This document shows, one piece after another, positions 50,287-58,029 of a DNA stretch of 64,000 nt. Source of the stretch: an uncultured Christensenellaceae bacterium (GTDB taxonomy: Bacteria; Bacillota; Clostridia; Christensenellales; Borkfalkiaceae); assembly GCA_910587825.1 (NCBI GenBank), contig CAJUNJ010000005.1:6312-70311 (forward strand), read 5' to 3'. The translations under genes were made by a program, and so were the position numbers. Position 1 is the first letter of the stretch. Every line of letters begins with the position of its first letter. Under the pieces are notes generated by a model that saw nothing but the letters and a program-made list of their open reading frames with translations, was not told where the DNA came from and searched no databases.

Positions 50287-51589
50287 TGCTTTCACCTTTC
50301 TTTTTCTCTCTCATAATATACCAGAAATTTATAAAAGCCGCAACTAAATAACTGCAATTTGCCGAGAATGCCGCACCGCTTATAGAAAGGTTTGTAAATT
50401 TAATTAACACAGCCGTAAGTATTACCCTTAAAACAGCCGTCGTCCACTGCGTAACCGTACTCTTTACGGGACTGCCCAACGAAGTAAGACACGCGGAAGA
50501 CGTCTGCACAACCGACAGCGTTACCGCATTTACCGCCATTATCCTTATAAGCGAAATCAGCGCAGCTTTTTCTTCCGCCCCCAACGAAGAGAAAATAATA
50601 TCCGACGCAAGCGGGGCGAATACGAACAACGCCAAGGCCGCGGGCAGTGAAATTGCCAACGTCAACAGAATGGCTTTATACGCCTTGCGCTTTGCCCCCG
50701 CCATATCCCCCTTTTCGGCAAGCGGAGAAATCTGCGGTACGCTTGCGGCGGCAAGACCGTAAGTTACCGACACGGGCAAATTTACCATTGTCACGGCACA
50801 GCCCGAAAAAACCCCGTATAGGGCGACGGCATTGTCCGCCGTTTGCTTTAAAAGACGGACTGCTACAATGCTTTCCAAAAGCTGGCTTAAAGGAAGAGCT
50901 ATCGCGGTGAGAGTAAGCGGTACGGTGTATTTAAGTATTGCCGAAGGCGGAACGGACGCGACTTTGTACAGCGGACGGCGGGGTTTGTTTTTAACGTACC
51001 AAAGTAACGCGAAAGCCGTCGACAAACCTTCGCTTACCGTTACCGCAAACAGCGTCGAGGCGACAGCCACCGTAAGATTATCCCTGAAAACATACGCAAG
51101 CAGACAGCCTAACCCGACCTTAATAAGCTGTTCCGAAATTTCCGTTACGGCTGTGGGATACATATTACCCCTGCCTTGAAAATATCCGCGTATTACCGAC
51201 AGCACGGACACGAAAAATACAGACGGACAAAGCATTACGCAACAGATGTTTATTGCCTGTTCGCCTTGAAGCGACGCAAGAGGTGCGGAAAGGAAATACA
51301 TCAGAATCGTGCCGATAACCCCTATCCCGCCGTACAGCCGGAAAGCCCGGCGTTCGGCGCCGTCGCTTCCCGAAGAGATAAGGCGGGCTATGCCCGTTGG
51401 AATACCCGAAGCCGAAACGGTCAGAAGTATGCAGTACAAGGGATATACCATCTGGTAGACCCCCATTCCCTGACCGCCGAGAAAACGGGTAAGCGGTATG
51501 CGGTATAGTGCGCCAAGCAGTTTGGATATGAACCCGCCTGCCGAAATTATTACCGCGCCTTTTATAAACGACTGCTTTTGACTGAACAT
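50228..51589 (-). CDS. spoVB: SpoVB/MurJ-family flippase (YabM-like)
   Basis: 453 residues, about fourteen transmembrane helices. The start F-I-K-G-A-V-I-I-S-A-G-G-F-I-S-K-L-L-G-A is typical of the MOP-superfamily lipid-II or polysaccharide flippases of sporulating Bacillota. The gene lies 79 nt after spoVT; a hairpin (51644-51651 with 51615-51622) sits in that gap. The last 20 codons overlap the mazG start. It likely moves a cell-wall or spore-cortex precursor; which one cannot be told. Confidence 0.9.
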   Translation of the reverse strand: MFSQKQSFIKGAVIISAGGFISKLLGALYRIPLTRFLGGQGMGVYQMVYPLYCILLTVSASGIPTGIARLISSGSDGAERRAFRLYGGIGVIGTILMYFLSAPLASLQGEQAINICCVMLCPSVFFVSVLSVIRGYFQGRGNMYPTAVTEISEQLIKVGLGCLLAYVFRDNLTVAVASTLFAVTVSEGLSTAFALLWYVKNKPRRPLYKVASVPPSAILKYTVPLTLTAIALPLSQLLESIVAVRLLKQTADNAVALYGVFSGCAVTMVNLPVSVTYGLAAASVPQISPLAEKGDMAGAKRKAYKAILLTLAISLPAALALFVFAPLASDIIFSSLGAEEKAALISLIRIMAVNAVTLSVVQTSSACLTSLGSPVKSTVTQWTTAVLRVILTAVLIKFTNLSISGAAFSANCSYLVAAFINFWYIMREKKKGESNENNSDRIGYTAKRVDATG

Positions 51590-51668
51590 AAGTAAAACCC
51601 CGCACGTTAAGTATGCGGAGTTTATGGTAATTTATTTAATTTTAACTCCGCGTAAATTTTAATCGTAC

Positions 51669-52214
51669 TTATTCGAATTGGTTTGCGAGTATGGTTGCGG
51701 AAAGCTGGGCAAGCTTGCACGCGCTTGCTTCGATTTTTGCGCCGAGTTCGGTGGACACAAGCGCAACCGCGCCCAGGCAGTCGCCGTTGCAGACTATCGG
51801 CACTATTATCTGCGCCGTAACCGAAGCGTCGCTTTCGGACGTGATAGGAACCACGTCACCGCCTTCCGAAAGGTTGGCTATATAACTTTTTCTGTCGCGT
51901 AAAATTTTTTCCATTTTTTCCGACAGACTTTTTCCGTCGAACATTCGCTGTCCCCTGCCGGAAGCGTGAAGCACTTCGTCTGTGTCGCAAATAACCGCGA
52001 TATGTCCGGAAAGGTCGGAAAGCGACTTTGCCGTTCCTTCCGAAAATTTATCCAAAGACGCTATCGGAGAATACTTTTTAAGCATAAGCTCGTCATGGTC
52101 TGTAAATATTTCCAGCGGGTCGCCGGACTTTAAGCGCAACGTACTTCTTATTTCTTTGGGGATTACCACTCTACCTAATTCGTCTATTCTTCTTACTATT
52201 CCTGTTGCTTTCAT
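51669..52214 (-). CDS. spoVT: Stage V sporulation protein T
   Basis: 181 residues, full length. An AbrB-type DNA-binding domain (about 1-50, T-G-I-V-R-R-I-D-E-L-G-R-V-V-I-P-K-E-I-R) is followed by a GAF-like domain (about 55-180). SpoVT tunes sigma-G genes in the forespore. The start codon is only 2 nt past a terminator-like hairpin whose 3' arm holds the only Shine-Dalgarno-like GAGG. Confidence 0.96.
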   Translation of the reverse strand: MKATGIVRRIDELGRVVIPKEIRSTLRLKSGDPLEIFTDHDELMLKKYSPIASLDKFSEGTAKSLSDLSGHIAVICDTDEVLHASGRGQRMFDGKSLSEKMEKILRDRKSYIANLSEGGDVVPITSESDASVTAQIIVPIVCNGDCLGAVALVSTELGAKIEASACKLAQLSATILANQFE

Positions 52215-52215
52215 A

Positions 52216-52259
52216 TAAAAAAATACCTCTGCGGGAATTTTTAACCCACAAAGGTATTT
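52216..52259 (-). terminator. Hairpin between lgt and spoVT that includes the spoVT ribosome site
   Basis: On the minus strand a 15-nt arm (52259-52245) pairs with 52235-52221, with a 9-nt loop and two mismatches, then T7. It looks like an intrinsic terminator. The 3' arm contains GAGGT, 11 nt before the spoVT ATG, so the structure could also block translation. Confidence 0.7.
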
Positions 52260-52277
52260 TGTGTTAATTAATTTTTG

Positions 52278-53138
52278 TTATGCGTTTTCCTGCGGTTCTT
52301 CCGTTGATTTTTCCTGCGGAATTGTTTTTTCGGGATGCTTCATAAATCTGACGAAGATATATTTCTGCACGAAAATATAACCTATGCCGACTAAAACCAT
52401 AACTATACTCCATATCTGCGAAGGCGAAAGCACGGTGCCTATAAACTCTCCGCGATAGTCGGCACGGACAAACTCTATAATAAATCTCCATATGCCGTAG
52501 GCTATGGCGTACAGTGCGAAGTTGTAGTTGAATTTAAACTTGAAATACAACAGCGCCATTACCCCGCCGAGAGCCAATAAAAACAACATTTCGAAAAGCT
52601 GGGTAGGAATATAGTTGCCGCTCAGATGTCCCGCACAGGGAAGTCCGTACCAGGCGTCCGTTGCTTTGCCGTAACAGCAACCCGCCCAAAAACAGCCGAA
52701 GCGCCCGAACGCGTGCGCTATCGTAATTGCTATGGGTATAAACGGAAGCGCGTCTGTAAGACCCGCGTTCATTTCTGCGTTGAGCCACTTTATCTTAGTG
52801 CGCGGGCGTATGACAAACATATATAAGTTCCACACGCCGACGAAGCTTATGACCCCGCCGATAAGTCCGCCGATAAACGTCATTCCGCCGAACTTAAAGC
52901 CCGAGTCCGGATTTGCGATAAAGTCGTAAACCGCCTGAAAGAGCATTGCCGAGAACACGCCGAAGCCCGTTCCGAAAATACCGATTAGAATTATGGCGTT
53001 GGACGAAGCGTCGTTAAACTTCTTATACCACATTGTAAACATTAAAAACGCGAAGCAACCTACAAGCCCGAGCGCAAAGCACAGACCGTACAGATAAACG
53101 TCTTGTCCGAAAATGGAAAATATAGGATCAGGATGCAT
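52278..53138 (-). CDS. lgt: Prolipoprotein diacylglyceryl transferase
   Basis: 286 residues with seven predicted transmembrane helices. The Lgt signature H-A-F-G-R-F-G-C-F-W-A-G-C-C-Y-G is near residue 140. It transfers diacylglycerol to the lipobox Cys, which three or more products of this window need. It lies 18 nt after leuA with Shine-Dalgarno AAAGGAGATGA, and probably shares the leuA promoter. Confidence 0.96.
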   Translation of the reverse strand: MHPDPIFSIFGQDVYLYGLCFALGLVGCFAFLMFTMWYKKFNDASSNAIILIGIFGTGFGVFSAMLFQAVYDFIANPDSGFKFGGMTFIGGLIGGVISFVGVWNLYMFVIRPRTKIKWLNAEMNAGLTDALPFIPIAITIAHAFGRFGCFWAGCCYGKATDAWYGLPCAGHLSGNYIPTQLFEMLFLLALGGVMALLYFKFKFNYNFALYAIAYGIWRFIIEFVRADYRGEFIGTVLSPSQIWSIVMVLVGIGYIFVQKYIFVRFMKHPEKTIPQEKSTEEPQENA

Positions 53139-53156
53139 AAAGTCATCTCCTTTTAA

Positions 53157-54815
53157 TCAGCGACAAAAATTATTGACGGCGGAAGCAAGCGCCTTGTACG
53201 AACTTTTTATGATATCGTCGTCAAGCCCCGCTCCCCAGAAAACCTGCCCGTCTTTGCCCGTAACGGCAACGTAGGATACCGCCTTTGACCGCGAAGACGA
53301 TGTAAGCGCGTGCTGTTCGTAACCGCTTACGGTAAAGTCTAAACCCAGACAGTCCTTCAACGCGTTTGAAACGGCGTCGAGCCTGCCGTTGCCGTGCGAG
53401 AAGACGGTTAAAGTTTTTCCGTCTTTTGAAATTTTAATATCCGCGTCCACACCGTCGTTTTCGGTAAAGACGCAGTCGGCTATATCGAAAGCCTTTCTGT
53501 TTTTAATAAAGCTGTCTTCGAAAATTTTATAAACTTCTTCGGCGGAGAGTTCCTTATGCGCTCTGTCCGAAAAAGATTTCGCAAGATAGCCCATTTTCTC
53601 TTTCATACCAGCGGGAAGGTCTATGCCGTAAACGCTTTTAAGCACGTAACTCACTCCGCCCTTTCCTGACTGTGAGTTTATGCGTATGACGTCGGACTGA
53701 TAAACCCTGCCGACGTCCGCCGGGTCGATGGGCAGATACGGAACGTTCCATATGCCGAGATTGTTAGCTTTGCGCCACTCCATACCCTTTGCTATTGCGT
53801 CCTGATGCGAACCCGAAAAAGCCGCAAACACCAGACCGCCCGCATACGGCTGTCTTAATCCTACCGTCATACCCGTAAAGCGGGTGTAATTTTCACAGAC
53901 GGCGGGCATATCCGAAAAGTCGAGTTCGGGGTCGACCCCCTGTGAAAACATATTCATTGCAAGAGTAATAATATCGACGTTGCCGGTACGTTCGCCGTTG
54001 CCGAAAAGCGTGCCTTCTATCCTGTCAGCCCCCGCAAGAAGGCCCATTTCCGCCGCCGCGACGCCGCACCCCCTGTCGTTGTGCGGGTGCAGGGAAATTA
54101 TAACGTTTTCCCTTGAAGCGACGTGTTTTATAACGTATTCGACCTGACTTGCATAGACGTGCGGAATTGCGTTTTCCACCGTCGCGGGAAGGTTTATTAT
54201 TGCTTTGTTTTGCGCAGTCGGCTTCCAAACGGCGAGGACGGCGTTTATGACCTCGACGGCGTATTCCGGTTCCGTACCCGTGAAAGATTCCGGCGAGTAT
54301 TCGAAGGTATAATTTCCGCCCGCGTCATTTGCAAGCCGACTTAAAAGCTTTGCGCCGTTTACGGCAATTTCCTTAATACTGTCTTTGTCCTTTCTGAACA
54401 CCTGCTCACGCTGGGCGGAAGAAGTTGAATTGTATACGTGTACTATTACGTTCTTTGCGCCCTTTACCGCCTCGAAAGTCTTTCTTATAATATGCTCCCG
54501 CGCCTGCGTAAGCACCTGTATGGTAACCCCGTCGGGGATATGATTTTCGTCGATAAGTCTGCGTATAAAATTATATTCGGTATCCGAAGCCGCGGGAAAT
54601 CCGACTTCTATCTGCTTGAAGCCCAATTTTAAAAGGAACTTGAAAAATTCAACCTTAACGTCTTCGGACATAGGTTCCACAAGGCTTTGGTTGCCGTCCC
54701 TTAAATCCACGGAACACCAGACGGGCGCGTGCGTAATCATATCGCGCGAAGCCCAGTCAAGGCATTTTTCTTCGGGCAGGTAGTACTGTTTGGAATACTT
54801 CTTATAATTTTGCAT
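53157..54815 (-). CDS. leuA: 2-isopropylmalate synthase
   Basis: 552 residues, the long (type 2) LeuA form. The TIM barrel has D-L-R-D-G-N-Q-S near 38 and the metal site S-L-H-P-H-N-D-R-G near 242. The C-terminal LeuA allosteric domain (about 425-550) would bind leucine. It condenses acetyl-CoA with 2-oxoisovalerate, the first step to leucine. No other leu gene is nearby. No T-box or leader; the promoter puts transcription start at the ATG. Confidence 0.94.
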   Translation of the reverse strand: MQNYKKYSKQYYLPEEKCLDWASRDMITHAPVWCSVDLRDGNQSLVEPMSEDVKVEFFKFLLKLGFKQIEVGFPAASDTEYNFIRRLIDENHIPDGVTIQVLTQAREHIIRKTFEAVKGAKNVIVHVYNSTSSAQREQVFRKDKDSIKEIAVNGAKLLSRLANDAGGNYTFEYSPESFTGTEPEYAVEVINAVLAVWKPTAQNKAIINLPATVENAIPHVYASQVEYVIKHVASRENVIISLHPHNDRGCGVAAAEMGLLAGADRIEGTLFGNGERTGNVDIITLAMNMFSQGVDPELDFSDMPAVCENYTRFTGMTVGLRQPYAGGLVFAAFSGSHQDAIAKGMEWRKANNLGIWNVPYLPIDPADVGRVYQSDVIRINSQSGKGGVSYVLKSVYGIDLPAGMKEKMGYLAKSFSDRAHKELSAEEVYKIFEDSFIKNRKAFDIADCVFTENDGVDADIKISKDGKTLTVFSHGNGRLDAVSNALKDCLGLDFTVSGYEQHALTSSSRSKAVSYVAVTGKDGQVFWGAGLDDDIIKSSYKALASAVNNFCR

Positions 54816-54822
54816 ACTATCA

Positions 54823-54851
54823 ATTTAACACATAGCAGGGCAAAATGTCAA
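54823..54851 (-). promoter_or_regulatory. Promoter of leuA-lgt (leaderless)
   Basis: Minus-strand consensus -35 TTGACA (54846-54851), 17-bp spacer, -10 TTAAAT (54823-54828). Seven nt separate the -10 from the ATG at 54815, so the first transcribed base should be the start codon. Confidence 0.75.
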
Positions 54852-54920
54852 GTCTTTTGAATATACGCGCAAAAATGCGGCGGCGCAAATAAAATTATAT
54901 CCGTATACCCCGAAAATTTC

Positions 54921-54949
54921 TTTACATTTTTTTGCGCCTGTGATAATAT
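54921..54949 (+). promoter_or_regulatory. Promoter of the lysine riboswitch and asd operon
   Basis: -35 TTTACA (54921-54926), 17 bp to -10 TAATAT (54944-54949), with TG just upstream of GATAAT (54942) as an extended -10 alternative. Confidence 0.65.
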
Positions 54950-54955
54950 ATAAAC

Positions 54956-55132
54956 GCATTAGAGGAGCGGGCGAGCATTATTACCCCGACGGCAAGGAGT
55001 TTAAGAAGGTAATTCCGTTTTAAGCCGCGGGCGAAAGGGCGTCACCGCCGAGATACGGACAGTCCTTCATTCCGCGTCGGGCGCACGGGTTAATACCTTT
55101 GCGACTGTCACTTTAACGTGTTGCGCTAATTG
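54956..55132 (+). promoter_or_regulatory. Lysine riboswitch (L box)
   Basis: The 177-nt leader carries L-box features in order: P1 5' strand GCATTAG then AGAGGAGCG, a central GGCAAGGAG ... GAAGG part, GGGCGAAAGGGCGTC and CCGCCGAGAT, a late GCGACTGTCA, and P1 3' strand GCGCTAATTGC that pairs with the start. It lies upstream of asd-dapA-dapB, the lysine branch that such switches control in Bacillota. Lysine binding would favour the terminator that follows. The rest of the 54816-55198 gap is the leuA and riboswitch promoters. Confidence 0.85.
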
Positions 55133-55154
55133 CTTGGACTTTAAACGGCGGTTC

Positions 55155-55186
55155 GGCAGTGCGGCGCACTGTCTTTTATTATTTTT
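55155..55186 (+). terminator. Riboswitch expression-platform terminator
   Basis: Stem GGCAGTGC / GCACTGTC (8 bp) with a 3-nt loop, followed by TTTTATTATTTTT, 13 nt before the asd ATG. It is placed to switch transcription off when the aptamer is bound. Confidence 0.8.
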
Positions 55187-55198
55187 AGGAGAACTGAA

Positions 55199-56275
55199 AT
55201 GAAAAAATACAACGTCGGTATAATTGGCGCAACCGGTATGGTCGGACAGCGCTTTATGCTTCTTTTACAGAACCACCCCCGCTTCAACGTTACGGTGCTT
55301 GCCGCTTCGGCTTCGTCGGCGGGCAAAAAATACCGCGACGCGGTCAGAAAATGGCATATGAGCGAACCTATCCCCGAAAAATTCGCCGACACGGTAGTAA
55401 TGGACGCAACCGCAGATATGATTAAAATTGCGGGGGCTGTCGACTTCTGCTTCTGTGCGGTAAATATGAACAAGGAAGAGATTAAACGTCTTGAATATGC
55501 TTACGCCAAACTCGAATGTCCGATAGTTTCAAACAATTCCGCACACCGCGGAACGGACGACGTGCCTATGGTTATACCTGAAATCAATCCCGAACACCTT
55601 GACGTTATACCTTCGCAACGGGCAAGGTTGGGCGTCAAGCGCGGGTTTATCGCAGTTAAGAGCAACTGCTCGCTTCAATCATACGTCCCCCTCTTACACC
55701 CCCTTAAAAAATTCGGGATAAAGAAAGTTGCCGTAACCACATACCAGGCTATTTCGGGGGCAGGCAAAACCTTTGACACTATGCCCGAAATCGTCGACAA
55801 CGTAATACCCTATATCGGCGGGGAAGAACAGAAAAGCGAAATAGAACCGCTTAAAATTTGGGGCGAAGTAAAAGACGGCAAGATAATACCCGCAAGCTCG
55901 CCCGCGATAACGGCGCAGTGTTTAAGGGTGCCCGTATCCGACGGACACACGGCGGCTTGCTTTGTCAGCTTCGAGCATAAGCCTACAAAGGAAGAAATTT
56001 TGAAAGCCTGGAAAGAATTTTCGGGTCAGCCGCAACAGCTTTTCCTTCCTTCCGCGCCAAAACAGTTTATTCACTACTTCGAAGAAGACGACCGTCCCCA
56101 GCCCAAACTTGACAGGAATACGGAACTGGGTATGGCGGTGTGCGCGGGCAGACTGAGAGAGGACAGCGTGTTCGATTATAAATTTATCGGGTTTTCGCAT
56201 AACACCCTTCGCGGAGCCGCGGGCGGAGCCGTTCTGCTTGCCGAACTGCTTGCCGCAAAGGGCTACTTCGACTGA
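55199..56275 (+). CDS. asd: Aspartate-semialdehyde dehydrogenase
   Basis: 358 residues. NADP-binding G-I-I-G-A-T-G-M-V-G-Q-R at the N-terminus, catalytic Cys in V-K-S-N-C-S-L-Q-S-Y near 157, and H-T-A-A-C near 235. The sequence looks like the archaeal/fungal-type Asd rather than the E. coli type. It makes aspartate semialdehyde from aspartyl phosphate. First gene of asd-dapA-dapB; Shine-Dalgarno AGGAGA. Confidence 0.95.
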   Translation: MKKYNVGIIGATGMVGQRFMLLLQNHPRFNVTVLAASASSAGKKYRDAVRKWHMSEPIPEKFADTVVMDATADMIKIAGAVDFCFCAVNMNKEEIKRLEYAYAKLECPIVSNNSAHRGTDDVPMVIPEINPEHLDVIPSQRARLGVKRGFIAVKSNCSLQSYVPLLHPLKKFGIKKVAVTTYQAISGAGKTFDTMPEIVDNVIPYIGGEEQKSEIEPLKIWGEVKDGKIIPASSPAITAQCLRVPVSDGHTAACFVSFEHKPTKEEILKAWKEFSGQPQQLFLPSAPKQFIHYFEEDDRPQPKLDRNTELGMAVCAGRLREDSVFDYKFIGFSHNTLRGAAGGAVLLAELLAAKGYFD

Positions 56276-56323
56276 ATTCACAATTATACCGTTTTAAGCT
56301 TAAAATATTATGAGAGGTGAAAG

Positions 56324-57211
56324 ATGACAGGATTTTTCAGCGGAATTGCCACTGCAATGATTACCCCGTTTGACGAAAACGGAGTCAATCTTGAAGAACT
56401 CGGCAAGATGATAGAATTTCAGATTGACGGCGGTACGGACGCTTTGGTAATTTTGGGAACGACGGGCGAACCCGCCACTATGACCGAAGCCGAAAAAGAA
56501 AGCGTTATACGCTATTCCGTAAAGAAAGCTGACGGGCGCATTAAAATTATAGTAGGCACGGGCAGTAACGACACGGCGAAAGCCGTAGCTTCTTCCGTCA
56601 AGGCGGAAAAGTTAGGCGCGGACGGCGTGCTTGCCGTCACCCCCTATTACAACAAATGCACGCAAAAGGGGCTTTACGACTACTATAAAGCCATTTGCGA
56701 CGCCGTCAGTATACCCGTTATAGCCTACAACGTGCCGTCGCGCACGTCTGTAAACATACTGCCGGAAACAGTTGAAAAGCTTGCCGAAATACCCAATATG
56801 GCGGGAATTAAGGAAGCAAGCGGAAATATGGCGCAGGTATGCGAGACTATGCGCAGAATACGCGGTAAGACAGATTTGTATTCGGGTGAAGATTTCCTTA
56901 ACCTGCCTATGCTTGCAATAGGCGGAGCGGGACTTATTTCGGTAGCTTCCAACATAGCCCCCGCCCTTCTGAAAAAGATGTACACGCTTGTAAAGCAAAA
57001 CAGACTTGAAGAGGCGAACGCCGTACAGGACTTTTTACTGCCGTTGGAAGACGCTTGCTTTTTGGAGGTAAACCCCATTCCCGTTAAGGCGGCGTACAAT
57101 ATGCTCGGCTTCAACGCGGGCGTACCCCGTTCCCCCCTTACCGAACTTGAAGAAGAAAACAAGATAAAGCTTAAAAAAGCGATTAAAAATGCGGGGTTGA
57201 AAGGAATATGA
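56324..57211 (+). CDS. dapA: 4-hydroxy-tetrahydrodipicolinate synthase
   Basis: 295 residues, TIM barrel. G-T-T-G-E near 45, Y-N-V-P-S-R-T near 134 and the Schiff-base Lys in M-A-G-I-K-E-A-S near 162. Condenses pyruvate with aspartate semialdehyde. Shine-Dalgarno GAGAGGTG; the stop overlaps dapB by 4 nt. Confidence 0.97.
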   Translation: MTGFFSGIATAMITPFDENGVNLEELGKMIEFQIDGGTDALVILGTTGEPATMTEAEKESVIRYSVKKADGRIKIIVGTGSNDTAKAVASSVKAEKLGADGVLAVTPYYNKCTQKGLYDYYKAICDAVSIPVIAYNVPSRTSVNILPETVEKLAEIPNMAGIKEASGNMAQVCETMRRIRGKTDLYSGEDFLNLPMLAIGGAGLISVASNIAPALLKKMYTLVKQNRLEEANAVQDFLLPLEDACFLEVNPIPVKAAYNMLGFNAGVPRSPLTELEEENKIKLKKAIKNAGLKGI

Positions 57212-57960
57212 TTGACGTACTTATCACGGGAATAGGCGGAAAGATGGGCGAAGCCGTGCGTACTATTTTGGAAAACGACAATAAAGCGCGCGTCGTGTGC
57301 GGGGTAGATTTGCACGCGCCCGAAAACTGCAAAGTTCCCGTTTACAAATCCTTTGCCGAAATTAAGGAAAAGGTTGACGTAATTGTAGACTTCTCATCCC
57401 CTGCCGTCGTTACCGAGGAGCTTGAATGGGCGGTTAAAAATAAAGTTCCCGCAGTGCTTGCGGCAACCGGATATACCGCAGACGACATTGAATACATAGA
57501 CGGGTGTTCCGAAAAAATTGCTATATTCCGCACGGCGAATTTTTCGTTGGGTGTAAACCTGCTTGTAAAGTTAGTCAATCAAGCGGCTAAGACGTTGGGC
57601 GAAAATTTCGATATAGAGATAATCGAACGCCACCACAACAAGAAAGCCGACGCGCCGTCGGGTACAGCGCTTATGCTTGCCGACAGCGCAAACAAAGCTT
57701 TCGGCAACAGTAAACAACTTTTAAACGGCAGAAGCGGCATAGTAGGAAAACGCGGAAGCGAAATCGGCATACACGCCGTGCGCGGAGGAACGATAGTCGG
57801 CGAACACGAAGTGTGTTTTGCGGGCGACGACGAAATTATTACGCTCTGCCACTCGGCGCGGTCAAAACGTGTTTTTGCCGCGGGCGCGGTTAAAGCCGCA
57901 AAATGGCTTGCAGGCAAAAAATGCGGTAAATACGATATGAACGACGTGTTGGATATATAA
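57208..57960 (+). CDS. dapB: 4-hydroxy-tetrahydrodipicolinate reductase
   Basis: 250 residues. N-terminal G-I-G-G-K-M-G nucleotide site, active-site E-R-H-H-N-K-K-A-D-A-P-S-G-T-A near 144. Reduces the DapA product with NAD(P)H toward diaminopimelate, lysine and, in spores, dipicolinate. ATGA overlap with dapA and a terminator 21 nt past the stop. Confidence 0.97.
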   Translation: MIDVLITGIGGKMGEAVRTILENDNKARVVCGVDLHAPENCKVPVYKSFAEIKEKVDVIVDFSSPAVVTEELEWAVKNKVPAVLAATGYTADDIEYIDGCSEKIAIFRTANFSLGVNLLVKLVNQAAKTLGENFDIEIIERHHNKKADAPSGTALMLADSANKAFGNSKQLLNGRSGIVGKRGSEIGIHAVRGGTIVGEHEVCFAGDDEIITLCHSARSKRVFAAGAVKAAKWLAGKKCGKYDMNDVLDI

Positions 57961-57981
57961 TACGGTTTGTCAATAAGCAAT

Positions 57982-58018
57982 GCAGACGGCGCTTAATTTA
58001 AGCGCCGTCTGCGTTTTT
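57982..58018. terminator. Bidirectional terminator between dapB and ileS
   Basis: A near-palindromic 31-nt hairpin GCAGACGGCGCTTAA / TTAAGCGCCGTCTGC with T-rich DNA on the plus side; it serves both dapB and ileS. Confidence 0.88.
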
Positions 58019-58029
58019 TATTAAAAATT

